From Treponema sp. (GTDB taxonomy: Bacteria > Spirochaetota > Spirochaetia > Treponematales > Breznakiellaceae), in assembly GCA_031258265.1 (NCBI GenBank), contig JAIRNB010000163.1, forward strand, positions 1-6,346: 6,346 nucleotides of DNA. The letters run 5' to 3'. Below, piece by piece: positions 1 through 5,699 of this stretch; positions within the stretch are counted from its first letter, which is position 1, and the number at the start of each line of letters is the position of its first letter. The notes beneath the pieces were generated by a model. That model saw only the letters and a program-made list of their open reading frames with translations. It was not told where the DNA came from and searched no databases. Both the position numbers and the translations under genes were made by a program.

Positions 1-42
1 AAAATACGGCTTTATATCTTGGCGGAAAACCGTATCACACAG

Positions 43-245
43 CGAAGCGCAAGGGATTGGAGGGGCCCGAAGGGGCCACCGCAGCCCCGGAGGGGCGAGG
101 AGGCCGGAGCGGGGCAACGGTAGTTGCCTTCGCGGAACCCCGCAAAGCCCGGTTCCCTTTTAAAATTGTCGCGCAAGCGATAACCATGAGGCGGGAATGC
201 GCCCAAATCCCCAAGTTCAATCGTGTTGGGATACTAGTCCCGCCC
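43..245. other. GC-rich block of consecutive small inverted repeats
   Basis: Seven short inverted repeats lie almost end to end. They are GGCCC/GGGCC (64-68 with 73-77), GCCCC/GGGGC (84-88 with 92-96), GGCAAC/GTTGCC (113-118 with 123-128, loop GGTA), GCGG/CCGC (132-135 with 140-143), a 7-bp stem with one G-T pair closing on a GCAA loop (166-183), GGCG/CGCC (190-193 with 200-203) and GGGA/TCCC (228-231 with 238-241). GCGGGG at 109-114 can also pair with CCCCGC at 138-143, enclosing the third hairpin. The first two units resemble each other (GGAGGGGC near 59 and 90). Composition differs sharply from the AT-rich DNA just downstream. It may be an intergenic repeat-family element or a structured RNA; the sequence does not decide, and the strand of any transcript is unknown. 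Confidence 0.45.
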
Positions 246-323
246 TAAACGAAACCTAAAACCATTTTATACACTATAGTTTTTGCCGCCGGATATTTCA
301 AGCCATATAAAAAGCCGAATTGT

Positions 324-361
324 AAAAAAATGATTTTAATAATTGATTTTTTTGCGTTTTT
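324..361. promoter_or_regulatory. A/T-tract (UP-element-like) DNA upstream of the promoter
   Basis: Runs A7 (324-330), T4 (334-337), T7 (347-353) and T5 (357-361) fall at spacings close to one or two helical turns, immediately upstream of the -35 box. Such tracts are known to bend DNA and to contact the RNA polymerase alpha C-terminal domain. The A7T and AT7 ends (324-331 and 346-353) also form an 8-base inverted repeat. The role is inferred from position only. Confidence 0.4.
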
Positions 362-365
362 CTTG

Positions 366-397
366 TTGACAATCCCAGGGACTGGATTTACTATAAT
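366..397 (+). promoter_or_regulatory. Sigma70-type promoter of the operon
   Basis: A perfect -35 box TTGACA lies at 366-371. Two overlapping -10 choices follow: TATAAT at 392-397 (perfect, but with a long 20-nt spacer) and TACTAT at 389-394 (4 of 6 matches, with the ideal 17-nt spacer). Transcription would start at about 401-405, giving a leader of about 110 nt before the first gene. This is the best promoter match I found in the gene-free stretches and it stands upstream of all six genes. The imperfect spacer/-10 pairing suggests a promoter of moderate basal strength that could respond to an activator or repressor. Confidence 0.7.
371..388. promoter_or_regulatory. Possible operator between -35 and -10
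   Basis: The promoter spacer contains an imperfect inverted repeat: AATCC (371-375) and GGATT (384-388), with an inner CCAG (375-378) and CTGG (382-385). A second dyad, TTGT-TG-ACAA (363-372), overlaps the -35 box. A dyad inside the spacer is a classic place for a repressor of a sugar operon. No regulator gene is in the window, so the cognate protein is unknown. Confidence 0.35.
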
Positions 398-402
398 ACG
401 AA

Positions 403-482
403 CCCGGAGGGGGGCCGGAGTATTTATAACAGCAGCAATCCTATTCTTTTCCTGTCCTGTCTGCCCGGAAGGGGAATCCGGG
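403..482 (+). promoter_or_regulatory. Leader hairpin with a duplicated left arm
   Basis: CCCGGA (464-469) pairs perfectly with TCCGGG (477-482) across a 7-nt purine loop, giving a 6-bp GC-rich stem that ends 33 nt before the first start codon. CCCGGA also occurs at 403-408, so TCCGGG could pair with either copy in mutually exclusive folds. Both copies sit in similar contexts (CCCGGA, then a G run, then CCGG, then GTAT), which makes an imperfect direct repeat. No T run follows the hairpin, so it is not an intrinsic terminator. A role in transcript stability or translational control is inference. Confidence 0.4.
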
Positions 483-515
483 GGTATAAAAAACTCTTGA
501 GAGGTAATATCGCCC

Positions 516-1019
516 ATGAAGACTATCAAGGCGCAACAGCTCAGTGACGCCGCGTTCCGGCAGTATGGTACGTTTCAAAATTTACTGGACAATAGGGAAC
601 TCGCCGCCGCATCTATAAACAAAAAGGGATTTTTCGCGGATCTTGTAACCCTTAATTTTGGTACAAGTACCCTGCCCAGCGTTTCCGTATGTCATGTAGA
701 GCGGGAAGAAAAAAATATCATCGAGTTTGTGGAGGCCCACCGGTACACCTGCGAGGGACTCCTTCCCCTGGACGCCGGGGTGATAATCTATGTAGGAAAG
801 CTTATCCGGGGCGAGTTAAGAGCGGAAACTATCGAAGCCTTTCTGGTGCCCCGGGGGACCTTTGTAAAACTGGAGCCCCTTATTCTCCACGGCCGCCAGT
901 TTGTAAACGAAACCAGCGAGGCCCATATCCTCTGTATGCTGCCCCAGCGGACCTTCAACAACGACATGATTGCCAAGTTCCTCGAAGAACAGGAAAAGCT
1001 GGAAATTATTCAGGAATAA
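516..1019 (+). CDS. AllA-like / DUF4867-like cupin protein
   Basis: This 167-residue protein resembles the ureidoglycolate lyase (AllA) cupin family in length and layout. The N-terminus has the family-like LS-x-x-AF-x-x-YG pattern (residues 9-18). A central strand block carries H60, E62 and E70 and leads to AHRYTCEGLLPLD (74-86), which matches the E-R-H-x-x-x-x-x-x-PL signature region. Then follow EAFLVPRGT (107-115) and a conserved-looking H125 before the last strands. AllA proteins release urea from ureidoglycolate, but no purine or allantoin gene is nearby. The related uncharacterised DUF4867 cupins are an equally good label, and a role as sugar-processing isomerase, lyase or sensor fits the neighbours better. 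No signal peptide or membrane segment is visible, so it is probably cytoplasmic. The start is supported by GAGAGG at 499-504, an 11-nt spacing that is somewhat long. It is the first gene after the promoter. Confidence 0.75.
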   Translation: MKTIKAQQLSDAAFRQYGTFQNLLDNRELAAASINKKGFFADLVTLNFGTSTLPSVSVCHVEREEKNIIEFVEAHRYTCEGLLPLDAGVIIYVGKLIRGELRAETIEAFLVPRGTFVKLEPLILHGRQFVNETSEAHILCMLPQRTFNNDMIAKFLEEQEKLEIIQE

Positions 1020-1030
1020 AATTCAAGGAG

Positions 1031-1060
1031 GCTGTTCCAAAAACTGAAGTTTTGAACAGC
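1031..1060 (+). other. Intercistronic hairpin after the cupin gene
   Basis: GCTGTTC (1031-1037) pairs with GAACAGC (1054-1060). Inside it, AAAAC (1040-1044) pairs with GTTTT (1049-1053) around a TGAA loop, leaving a two-base bulge (1038-1039). The 12-bp stem is followed by TTTAACTATTT, a broken T run. It could be a weak or partial terminator that lowers expression of the downstream genes, or an RNA-processing/stability hairpin. A similar hairpin follows the next gene. Confidence 0.55.
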
Positions 1061-1115
1061 TTTAACTATTTGTGTATATGTTTTAACGCAACGCACTATT
1101 GAGAGGAGTGTTACC

Positions 1116-2495
1116 ATGTACGATTTCAGGAAATGTACCATCGGCGTAGCGCCCACCAGAAGGGATGCCTTTCGGGAATGCAGGAAGGATGAGATCAACA
1201 AACGGATTGACGAACTTGGCAAGAAGTTTGACGTATCCCTGGTAGGCATTGAAGGCGTCGCCCGGGAAGGACTCCTTGTCCACCATGACGAAATTGAAAA
1301 AATCGCCAGACATTTTATTGCCAACAATGTTGATGCGGTATTTGTTCCCCACGCCAATTTTGGGCAGGAGGAGGCGGTGGCAAAGCTGTGTAAGCTGGTG
1401 GGTAAGCCGGTCCTCCTTTGGGGGCCCCGGGACCCCGCCCCCCTGGGTCTGGTCGACCAGGGGAAAGACCGGCCCTACGATGTTCAATGCGGCCTTTTCG
1501 CCACAGGGAAGGCCCTTTTGACCTATCAGATCCCCTTTACCTATGTGGAAAACTGCTATTTAGATTCCCCCGTTCTTGAACAGGGATTCTCCGACTTTAT
1601 CCGGACGGTCTGCGCCGTGAAGGCGTTTAAGAATGCCCGGATCGGCCAGCTCAGTGTACGGCCCCGGCAGTTCCTTACCGTCAAGTACAACGAGAGTGAA
1701 CTGCTGGAGAAATTCGGAGTGGAACTGGTCCCCATACCGGAATCCGAAGTGCTGTCCACCATTGGGGAGATATTAAAGGACAAGAAGGAGGCGGTCCGGG
1801 AAAAAATAGCGGAATGGGGGAAGAATGTTGATCTTTCCGCCATGGATGGGGAAATTCAGGAAAAACTTGCCGCCTCGGCCCTGGGTATTCATAAACTGGC
1901 GGATATTTATGGCTGCGCAGTCATGGCCGGCGAATGTTGGCGGATGCTGCGGCTGGGTTTCGGTATCGGCGCCTGTTTTCTCTGGGGAGCCCTGACCAAT
2001 GACGGCCTGCCGGTGGCCTGCGAGACCGATGTGCTGGGCGCCCTGGGGACCTCCCTGGCCTTCGGCGCCATGCGGGGAGACACCCGGCCCTTCTTTGCGG
2101 ATATTACCATCCGCCACCCCACTAACGACAATGCGGAACTCCTGTGGCACTGCGGCCCCTTTCCCTACTCTCTGGCAAAACCTGGCGCGGGGAAACCTTG
2201 TGTTATCGACTGTAAAGGCCAGTGGGAAATCAGGGGAGGGGATATTACCCTGGTAAGGCTGGGCGCCCTGAACGGGAAATACAGCCTCTTTGCCGATGAA
2301 GCGGTTAGTACCGACGGGCCGAAAACCAACGGTACTTATATTTGGATCGAGACCAAGGACTGGTCCAAATGGGAACGTAAATTTGTAACCGGTCCCTATA
2401 TCCACCATGTCACGGGGATGCACGGGAAATACCGGGCCATTCTCCATGAATCCCTTAAATATTTGGGAGATATTCAGCCGGATTATATTGAATAA
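1116..2495 (+). CDS. L-fucose/L-arabinose isomerase-family protein
   Basis: This 459-residue protein looks like a cytoplasmic aldose-ketose isomerase of the FucI/AraA fold, which interconverts an aldose and its ketose using a divalent metal. The N-terminus TIGVAPTRRDAF (8-19) is typical of the 'IG-x-x-PTRR' subgroup. The C-terminal catalytic domain shows GECW (272-275), ACETDVLGAL (301-310, where E303 and D305 lie in the expected metal-binding region), WHCGPFP (344-350) and GPYIHHV (426-432), whose His pair is the expected catalytic/metal His. Length is near the usual 450-490 residues of this subgroup and shorter than classical FucI (about 590). AGAGGAG at 1102-1108, 7 nt before the ATG, fixes the start. 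Family members differ in substrate (fucose, arabinose and other sugars), so the substrate is not assigned. It is followed 69 nt later by the aldolase, which would use a ketose product after phosphorylation. Confidence 0.9.
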   Translation: MYDFRKCTIGVAPTRRDAFRECRKDEINKRIDELGKKFDVSLVGIEGVAREGLLVHHDEIEKIARHFIANNVDAVFVPHANFGQEEAVAKLCKLVGKPVLLWGPRDPAPLGLVDQGKDRPYDVQCGLFATGKALLTYQIPFTYVENCYLDSPVLEQGFSDFIRTVCAVKAFKNARIGQLSVRPRQFLTVKYNESELLEKFGVELVPIPESEVLSTIGEILKDKKEAVREKIAEWGKNVDLSAMDGEIQEKLAASALGIHKLADIYGCAVMAGECWRMLRLGFGIGACFLWGALTNDGLPVACETDVLGALGTSLAFGAMRGDTRPFFADITIRHPTNDNAELLWHCGPFPYSLAKPGAGKPCVIDCKGQWEIRGGDITLVRLGALNGKYSLFADEAVSTDGPKTNGTYIWIETKDWSKWERKFVTGPYIHHVTGMHGKYRAILHESLKYLGDIQPDYIE

Positions 2496-2503
2496 ACAGA
2501 GAC

Positions 2504-2533
2504 TTTCCAAAAAACCAGCCGGGCTTTGGGAAA
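2504..2533 (+). other. Intercistronic hairpin after the isomerase gene
   Basis: TTTCCAAA (2504-2511) pairs with TTTGGGAAA (2525-2533) with a single bulged G and a 13-nt loop. It begins about 8 nt after the isomerase stop codon. As with the hairpin at 1031-1060, the left arm reads TTCCAAAAA and the structure is followed by TTTAAC. No true T tract follows, so read-through into the aldolase is expected; a processing or stability role is inferred. Confidence 0.45.
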
Positions 2534-2564
2534 TGTTTAACAACAATACTAAGGAGAAAACGCT

Positions 2565-3395
2565 ATGGCGATAGCCACGCTTGATGATGTTTTGCCCCAG
2601 GGACGGGTGCAAAAATACGCAGTAGGGGCTTACGATTTTATGTCCCCCACCATGATGCTGGGGATCATGGACGCGGTGGAGGAAACCAGAACCCCGGTGA
2701 TTCTCCAGTTTCCTGACGGCGCCTGTATGGAAGACCTGGAGATTTTCGCCCCGGCCATGGTGGCGGCGGCAAAGAAAGCCTCCGTGCCGGTGGTCATCCA
2801 CCTGGATCATGGAAGGAGCATAGAAGCCTGTAAACGCTGTCTGGACGCGGGCTTCTCTTCGATCATGATTGATTCTTCCACCCAGCCTTACGATGAAAAT
2901 GTCCGGATTACAAAAGAAGTGGTAGCCCTCTGCAAACCCCTGGGTATCCCGGTGGAAGCGGAGCTTGGACACGTAGGCCAGGGCAAGGATTACGACCCGG
3001 ATAATTACCAGTACACGGACCCGAAAGAAGCGGCCGCCTTTGTAGAGGCCACGGGGATCTCCGCCCTGGCTGTGGCTATTGGTAATGCCCATGGAGTCTA
3101 CCGGGGGAAACCGCGAATTAACTATCCGGTGTTGGAGGAGATCGCCAGGCTTGTTTCAATTCCCCTGGTTCTTCATGGGGGTTCCGGCATCAGCGACGAG
3201 GATTTCAAGAAGATCATCAAGATGGGGGTCTCCAAGATCAATATTTTTACGGAGCTTGCCCAGGAGGCGGGAGCCCGGCTTAAGGCTATAGAAAATGCAA
3301 AGCTGGATGTTTTTTCCGCCACCGAAGCGATTCGAGCCGGTTTTAAGGCCCGGACTTTGCAAAAGATCCGGCTTTTTGAAACCAAAAGCATATAG
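2565..3395 (+). CDS. Class II (zinc) ketose-bisphosphate aldolase-family protein
   Basis: This 276-residue protein matches the fructose/tagatose-bisphosphate aldolase class II family (FbaA, GatY/KbaY, IolJ). These enzymes cleave a ketose (bis)phosphate into dihydroxyacetone phosphate and an aldehyde. The expected motifs appear in order: HLDHG (79-83, with catalytic D81 and zinc ligand H82), SIMIDSS (99-105), EAELGHVG (131-138), GNAHGVY (173-179, zinc ligand H176), HGGSG (204-208, zinc ligand H204) and KINIFTE (224-230). Length is that of the GatY/IolJ group. The N-terminal GAYDFMS (21-27) departs from the usual GAFN(V/I)-x-N, which suggests a different substrate. AAGGAG at 2551-2556, 8 nt before the ATG, fixes the start. 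It lies 8 nt ahead of the next gene, so the two are probably translationally coupled. The exact substrate is unknown. Confidence 0.93.
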   Translation: MAIATLDDVLPQGRVQKYAVGAYDFMSPTMMLGIMDAVEETRTPVILQFPDGACMEDLEIFAPAMVAAAKKASVPVVIHLDHGRSIEACKRCLDAGFSSIMIDSSTQPYDENVRITKEVVALCKPLGIPVEAELGHVGQGKDYDPDNYQYTDPKEAAAFVEATGISALAVAIGNAHGVYRGKPRINYPVLEEIARLVSIPLVLHGGSGISDEDFKKIIKMGVSKINIFTELAQEAGARLKAIENAKLDVFSATEAIRAGFKARTLQKIRLFETKSI

Positions 3396-3399
3396 AGGG
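3394..3399 (+). promoter_or_regulatory. Shine-Dalgarno site overlapping the aldolase stop codon
   Basis: AGAGGG begins inside the aldolase TAG (3393-3395) and stands 4 nt before the ATG at 3404. Overlap of the ribosome site with the upstream stop supports translational coupling of the aldolase and the TIM-barrel gene and fixes the start of the latter. Confidence 0.7.
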
Positions 3400-3403
3400 C
3401 AGT

Positions 3404-4234
3404 ATGTCCAAACTTAAAGCCGCATGGATTGGATTTAGGGAAGAAGGGATTGAACCCTTTGACAGCTTCAAGAAGTACGCTGAAATGGGCTACAAAGCCA
3501 TGGACGGCGATCTTTCCCGGCTGCCCGGAGACAGGGACGAGAACTTCAAACGGTTTTGCGATCTGGGGCTTTCCTGCCTTTGTATATGGTCTCCTCCCAT
3601 GAAGGACCTGGTTAATGATGAGGCGGCAATAAAGAAAACCATGGAGCAGGCTGACTTCTACCAGGTCAAAAATATCAATATCGGATGGTCAACGGTGATC
3701 AATAGCTTTGGCGAGGGTTACGGTCATAATGGCAGCTACGATTCGATGATGCAGGATATTGATATTATGAATAAACTGGTAAAGAGATTTGCCGACGAGG
3801 GTTTTACTCCCCAGTATCACAATCACTACCAGGAATTCACCGTCACCTACAAGGGTGTTTCCGTGATGGATTATTTTCTTTCCCTGATAGACCCCCGGCT
3901 CAAGATCAAACTGGATGTGGGCTGGGTCTATGTGGGGGGCCTTGATCCGCTGGAGTACATGGAAAAGATAAAAGACCGGCTGGGGCTTCTCCATGTTAAG
4001 GATTTTACTGAACGGATTCAGCCCCGTTATCTTACCGGTTCAGATACGGTAAGTGATTTTGGGTTTACCTCTGTGGGAACCGGCAGGCTGGACCTCAAGG
4101 GTATTCTGGGGAAAGCCTGTGAGCTTGGGATTGAATACGCCATCGCCGAACAGGATCGGGTACGGCATTTAAGCTGGGCGGATTCTTTACATTGCGCCTA
4201 TCTTAACATGAAAGAAACAGGTTTTCTCGAATAA
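3404..4234 (+). CDS. Sugar (phosphate) isomerase/epimerase, xylose-isomerase-like TIM barrel
   Basis: This 276-residue protein is a TIM barrel of the AP-endonuclease-2/xylose-isomerase-like family, which includes inosose dehydratase (IolE), sugar epimerases and some 3-keto-glycoside and C-glycoside lyases. The visible metal-site residues are spread along the barrel as expected: YHNHYQEF (138-145, H139/H141/E144), LDVGW (170-174, D171), LLHVKDF (195-201, H197) and AEQD (248-251, E249). SVGTGRLD (223-230) matches the usual G-x-G-x-x-D loop. No signal peptide is seen, so it is probably cytoplasmic. It is 8 nt downstream of the aldolase and 111 nt upstream of the oxidoreductase. A TIM barrel of this type beside a Gfo/Idh/MocA dehydrogenase recalls inositol catabolism and 3-keto-sugar pathways, but substrate and reaction (epimerisation, isomerisation, dehydration or elimination) are not determined. 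Confidence 0.9.
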   Translation: MSKLKAAWIGFREEGIEPFDSFKKYAEMGYKAMDGDLSRLPGDRDENFKRFCDLGLSCLCIWSPPMKDLVNDEAAIKKTMEQADFYQVKNINIGWSTVINSFGEGYGHNGSYDSMMQDIDIMNKLVKRFADEGFTPQYHNHYQEFTVTYKGVSVMDYFLSLIDPRLKIKLDVGWVYVGGLDPLEYMEKIKDRLGLLHVKDFTERIQPRYLTGSDTVSDFGFTSVGTGRLDLKGILGKACELGIEYAIAEQDRVRHLSWADSLHCAYLNMKETGFLE

Positions 4235-4345
4235 GTGTATGCGAAAAATCCACTAGTCCGGTGAAGTCCCCCGTCCTAAAGTTCTCCCGCGATCGGGTTG
4301 TTGAGGAGCAGACTCTGTTGCGAATAAACTGCCAGGAGGTAAAAG
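4235..4345 (+). promoter_or_regulatory. 111-nt gap with small dyads before the oxidoreductase
   Basis: This gap is longer than the preceding one of 8 nt. It holds CCCG-CGAT-CGGG (4286-4297), a CAGA-C-TCTG dyad (4309-4317) and the ribosome site AGGAGGT (4334-4340), which is 5 nt before the start codon and matches the consensus well. I see no convincing -35/-10 pair and no intrinsic terminator, so transcription from upstream probably continues. The dyads could be protein sites or mere chance. Confidence 0.3.
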
Positions 4346-5557
4346 ATGGACGTTAAGCCGGTAAAGACAGCTCTAATTGGAAGCGGAAGCATCAGCTACA
4401 CCTACCTTAACACCCTTACCAGCGGATTACAGATCGTTGAGATGGTGGGGTGTTCCGATCTTATCCCCGAACGGAGCAAGACCCGGGCGGAACTCTTTGG
4501 TATTCGCCAGATGACTAATGAAGAAATTCTTTCTGATCCGGAAATTGAGATCGTGGTAAACACCACCCAGCTCTGGAATCACAATGCCGTTACCAGGATG
4601 ATTCTGGAAGCGGGAAAACACGCCTATTCCGAAAAAGCCATGGGCCACAATTACGAAGGGGCTAAGGCAAATTACGATCTGGCTAAAAGCAAAGGGCTTT
4701 TTACCGGCAGCGCCCCGGATTGTTACATGGGTTCTGTCTGGCAGACCGCCCGTAAGTTGATCGATGACGGTTATATCGGTATTCCCCTTATTGCCTATTC
4801 TATGTGTATGCGGGGCTATGGTTCCAATGAACGGCCTGGCAACGCTTTGCCCGATCCTATGATGGATACCCACGGGACCACCGTCACCTACGATATGGCA
4901 GGCTATTATCTTAACGTTCTGTTCAACCTGTTCGGGCCGGTAAAGCGGGTAAGCGGGTATTCCAAGGTTTTCAATGGGGGCCGGAGTTTCGTCAATACCA
5001 TGCACCCCGATTACGGCAAGCCCTTCAACAGCAAGGGCGGCGAAACCGTGATGCTGGGTTCCCTGGAATTTGAAAACGGCGTTTATGGGGCCCTGGTGCT
5101 TTGTTCGGAGGCTTTTAATCCCGAAGTACCCCGGGTGGACATCTACGGTACCGAGGGTCATCTGGCCCTGCCGGATCCCAACCTGTTTGGCGGCTGGGGT
5201 AACTATGTGTACCTTACCCGTAAAGGTAACCCCGGCGAAACTTTCAAGGTTCCCTTTACCCACGGCTTCAGCGATACCGATCCTTCCGTGCCACCCAAGA
5301 GCGGGAAACGGGAGCCCTGCCATAACAGTTGGCGGGGGATTGCCGTGGCCGATATGGCCTACGCCATTAGGAGGAAAAGGCAGCCCCGCAGCGGCGGGGA
5401 GCTGGCCCTGCACACGGTGGAGATTCTTGATTGTATTGATAAGTCCAACGCGGATAACAAGGTCTATGAACTTACGACCCGGCCCGGCCGGCCCGCCATG
5501 CTGATCCCTGGCCGCTATGGTTCGGTCCAAGTGATGGAATCTTCCCTTGATACTTGA
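4346..5557 (+). CDS. Gfo/Idh/MocA-family oxidoreductase
   Basis: This 403-residue protein is an NAD(P)-dependent sugar or polyol dehydrogenase-type enzyme of the glucose-fructose oxidoreductase/inositol dehydrogenase/MocA family. An N-terminal Rossmann fold carries IGSGSIS (11-17), followed by VNTTQLWNH (71-79) and GKHAYSEKAMG (90-100), the equivalent of the EKP motif with the Pro replaced by Ala. The C-terminal alpha/beta domain has YDMAGYYLNVLFNLFGPV (182-199), in which the usual D-x-x-x-H is D-x-x-x-Y (D183, Y187), then IYGTEGHLALPDPN (266-279) and a terminal LALHTVEIL (353-361). That set of signatures is typical of a subgroup found in glycoside-utilisation loci, so the Tyr may be subgroup-normal. 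AGGAGGT at 4334-4340 fixes the start. It probably oxidises a hydroxyl of a sugar or glycoside; the substrate is unknown. Confidence 0.9.
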   Translation: MDVKPVKTALIGSGSISYTYLNTLTSGLQIVEMVGCSDLIPERSKTRAELFGIRQMTNEEILSDPEIEIVVNTTQLWNHNAVTRMILEAGKHAYSEKAMGHNYEGAKANYDLAKSKGLFTGSAPDCYMGSVWQTARKLIDDGYIGIPLIAYSMCMRGYGSNERPGNALPDPMMDTHGTTVTYDMAGYYLNVLFNLFGPVKRVSGYSKVFNGGRSFVNTMHPDYGKPFNSKGGETVMLGSLEFENGVYGALVLCSEAFNPEVPRVDIYGTEGHLALPDPNLFGGWGNYVYLTRKGNPGETFKVPFTHGFSDTDPSVPPKSGKREPCHNSWRGIAVADMAYAIRRKRQPRSGGELALHTVEILDCIDKSNADNKVYELTTRPGRPAMLIPGRYGSVQVMESSLDT

Positions 5558-5699
5558 GCCCGTCTGTAATGTTAGAACCCTACCTCCGCCTATATCCGGC
5601 TGACGATAGTTAAAGTATGTTTCTGGCAATGGGGAAAAGCAATGAAAAGCGGCAGGCGCAATAATATCTTGATGTGCGGTAAGCCGCGGGGAGGCAGTC
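5558..5699 (+). other. 142-nt gap before the epimerase gene
   Basis: No terminator and no convincing promoter is seen. The only structure near the next gene is GCGG-TAAG-CCGC (5676-5687), immediately in front of the ribosome site. Two tiny open frames here are discussed under rejected items. The gap is the longest in the gene set, so a separate promoter cannot be excluded. Confidence 0.4.
5688..5694 (+). promoter_or_regulatory. Shine-Dalgarno site of the truncated epimerase gene
   Basis: GGGGAGG lies 5 nt before the ATG at 5700 and decides this start. Upstream ATGs at 5642 and 5672 are in another frame and lack comparable sites. Confidence 0.65.

Larger units (their letters stand above)
1..515. 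other. Gene-free upstream region
   Basis: No convincing coding region is seen here. All three forward frames are open over roughly the first 120 bases, and one of them (frame 3) stays open to a stop at 246-248. The predicted peptides are rich in Gly, Arg, Pro and Ala and look like translated GC-rich repeat, so I do not call the 3' end of an upstream gene, although it cannot be excluded. From left to right the stretch holds a GC-rich, hairpin-dense block (about 43-245), an unremarkable stretch, an A/T-tract block (324-361), a promoter (366-397) and the leader of the first gene. Confidence 0.7.

Noticed and set aside
57..248. 63-codon forward open frame with a TTG start in the GC-rich block
   Set aside because: The peptide is low complexity (Gly/Arg/Ala/Pro), the other frames are also partly open, and the DNA is dominated by inverted repeats. 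A gene tail entering from upstream of base 1 remains possible but cannot be shown.
245..529. 94-codon minus-strand open frame over the promoter
   Set aside because: It covers the promoter and leader, has no family resemblance, and its start lies within the first codons of the cupin gene on the opposite strand.
516..1019. Assignment of the first gene as true ureidoglycolate lyase (allA)
   Set aside because: Fold-level similarity is visible, but the genomic context is sugar metabolism and no purine-degradation gene is present, so the symbol was withheld.
1031..1060. Rho-independent terminator between the cupin and isomerase genes
   Set aside because: The stem is good, but the following T run is broken (TTTAACTATTT). 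I record it as a hairpin of unknown role rather than a terminator.
1773..3092. 439-codon open frame on the minus strand across the isomerase and aldolase genes
   Set aside because: It lies antisense to two strongly motif-supported genes, spans their junction, and its product shows no recognisable domain. It is a codon-composition shadow.
5569..5613. 14-codon open frame just after the oxidoreductase
   Set aside because: No ribosome site and no reason to think it is translated.
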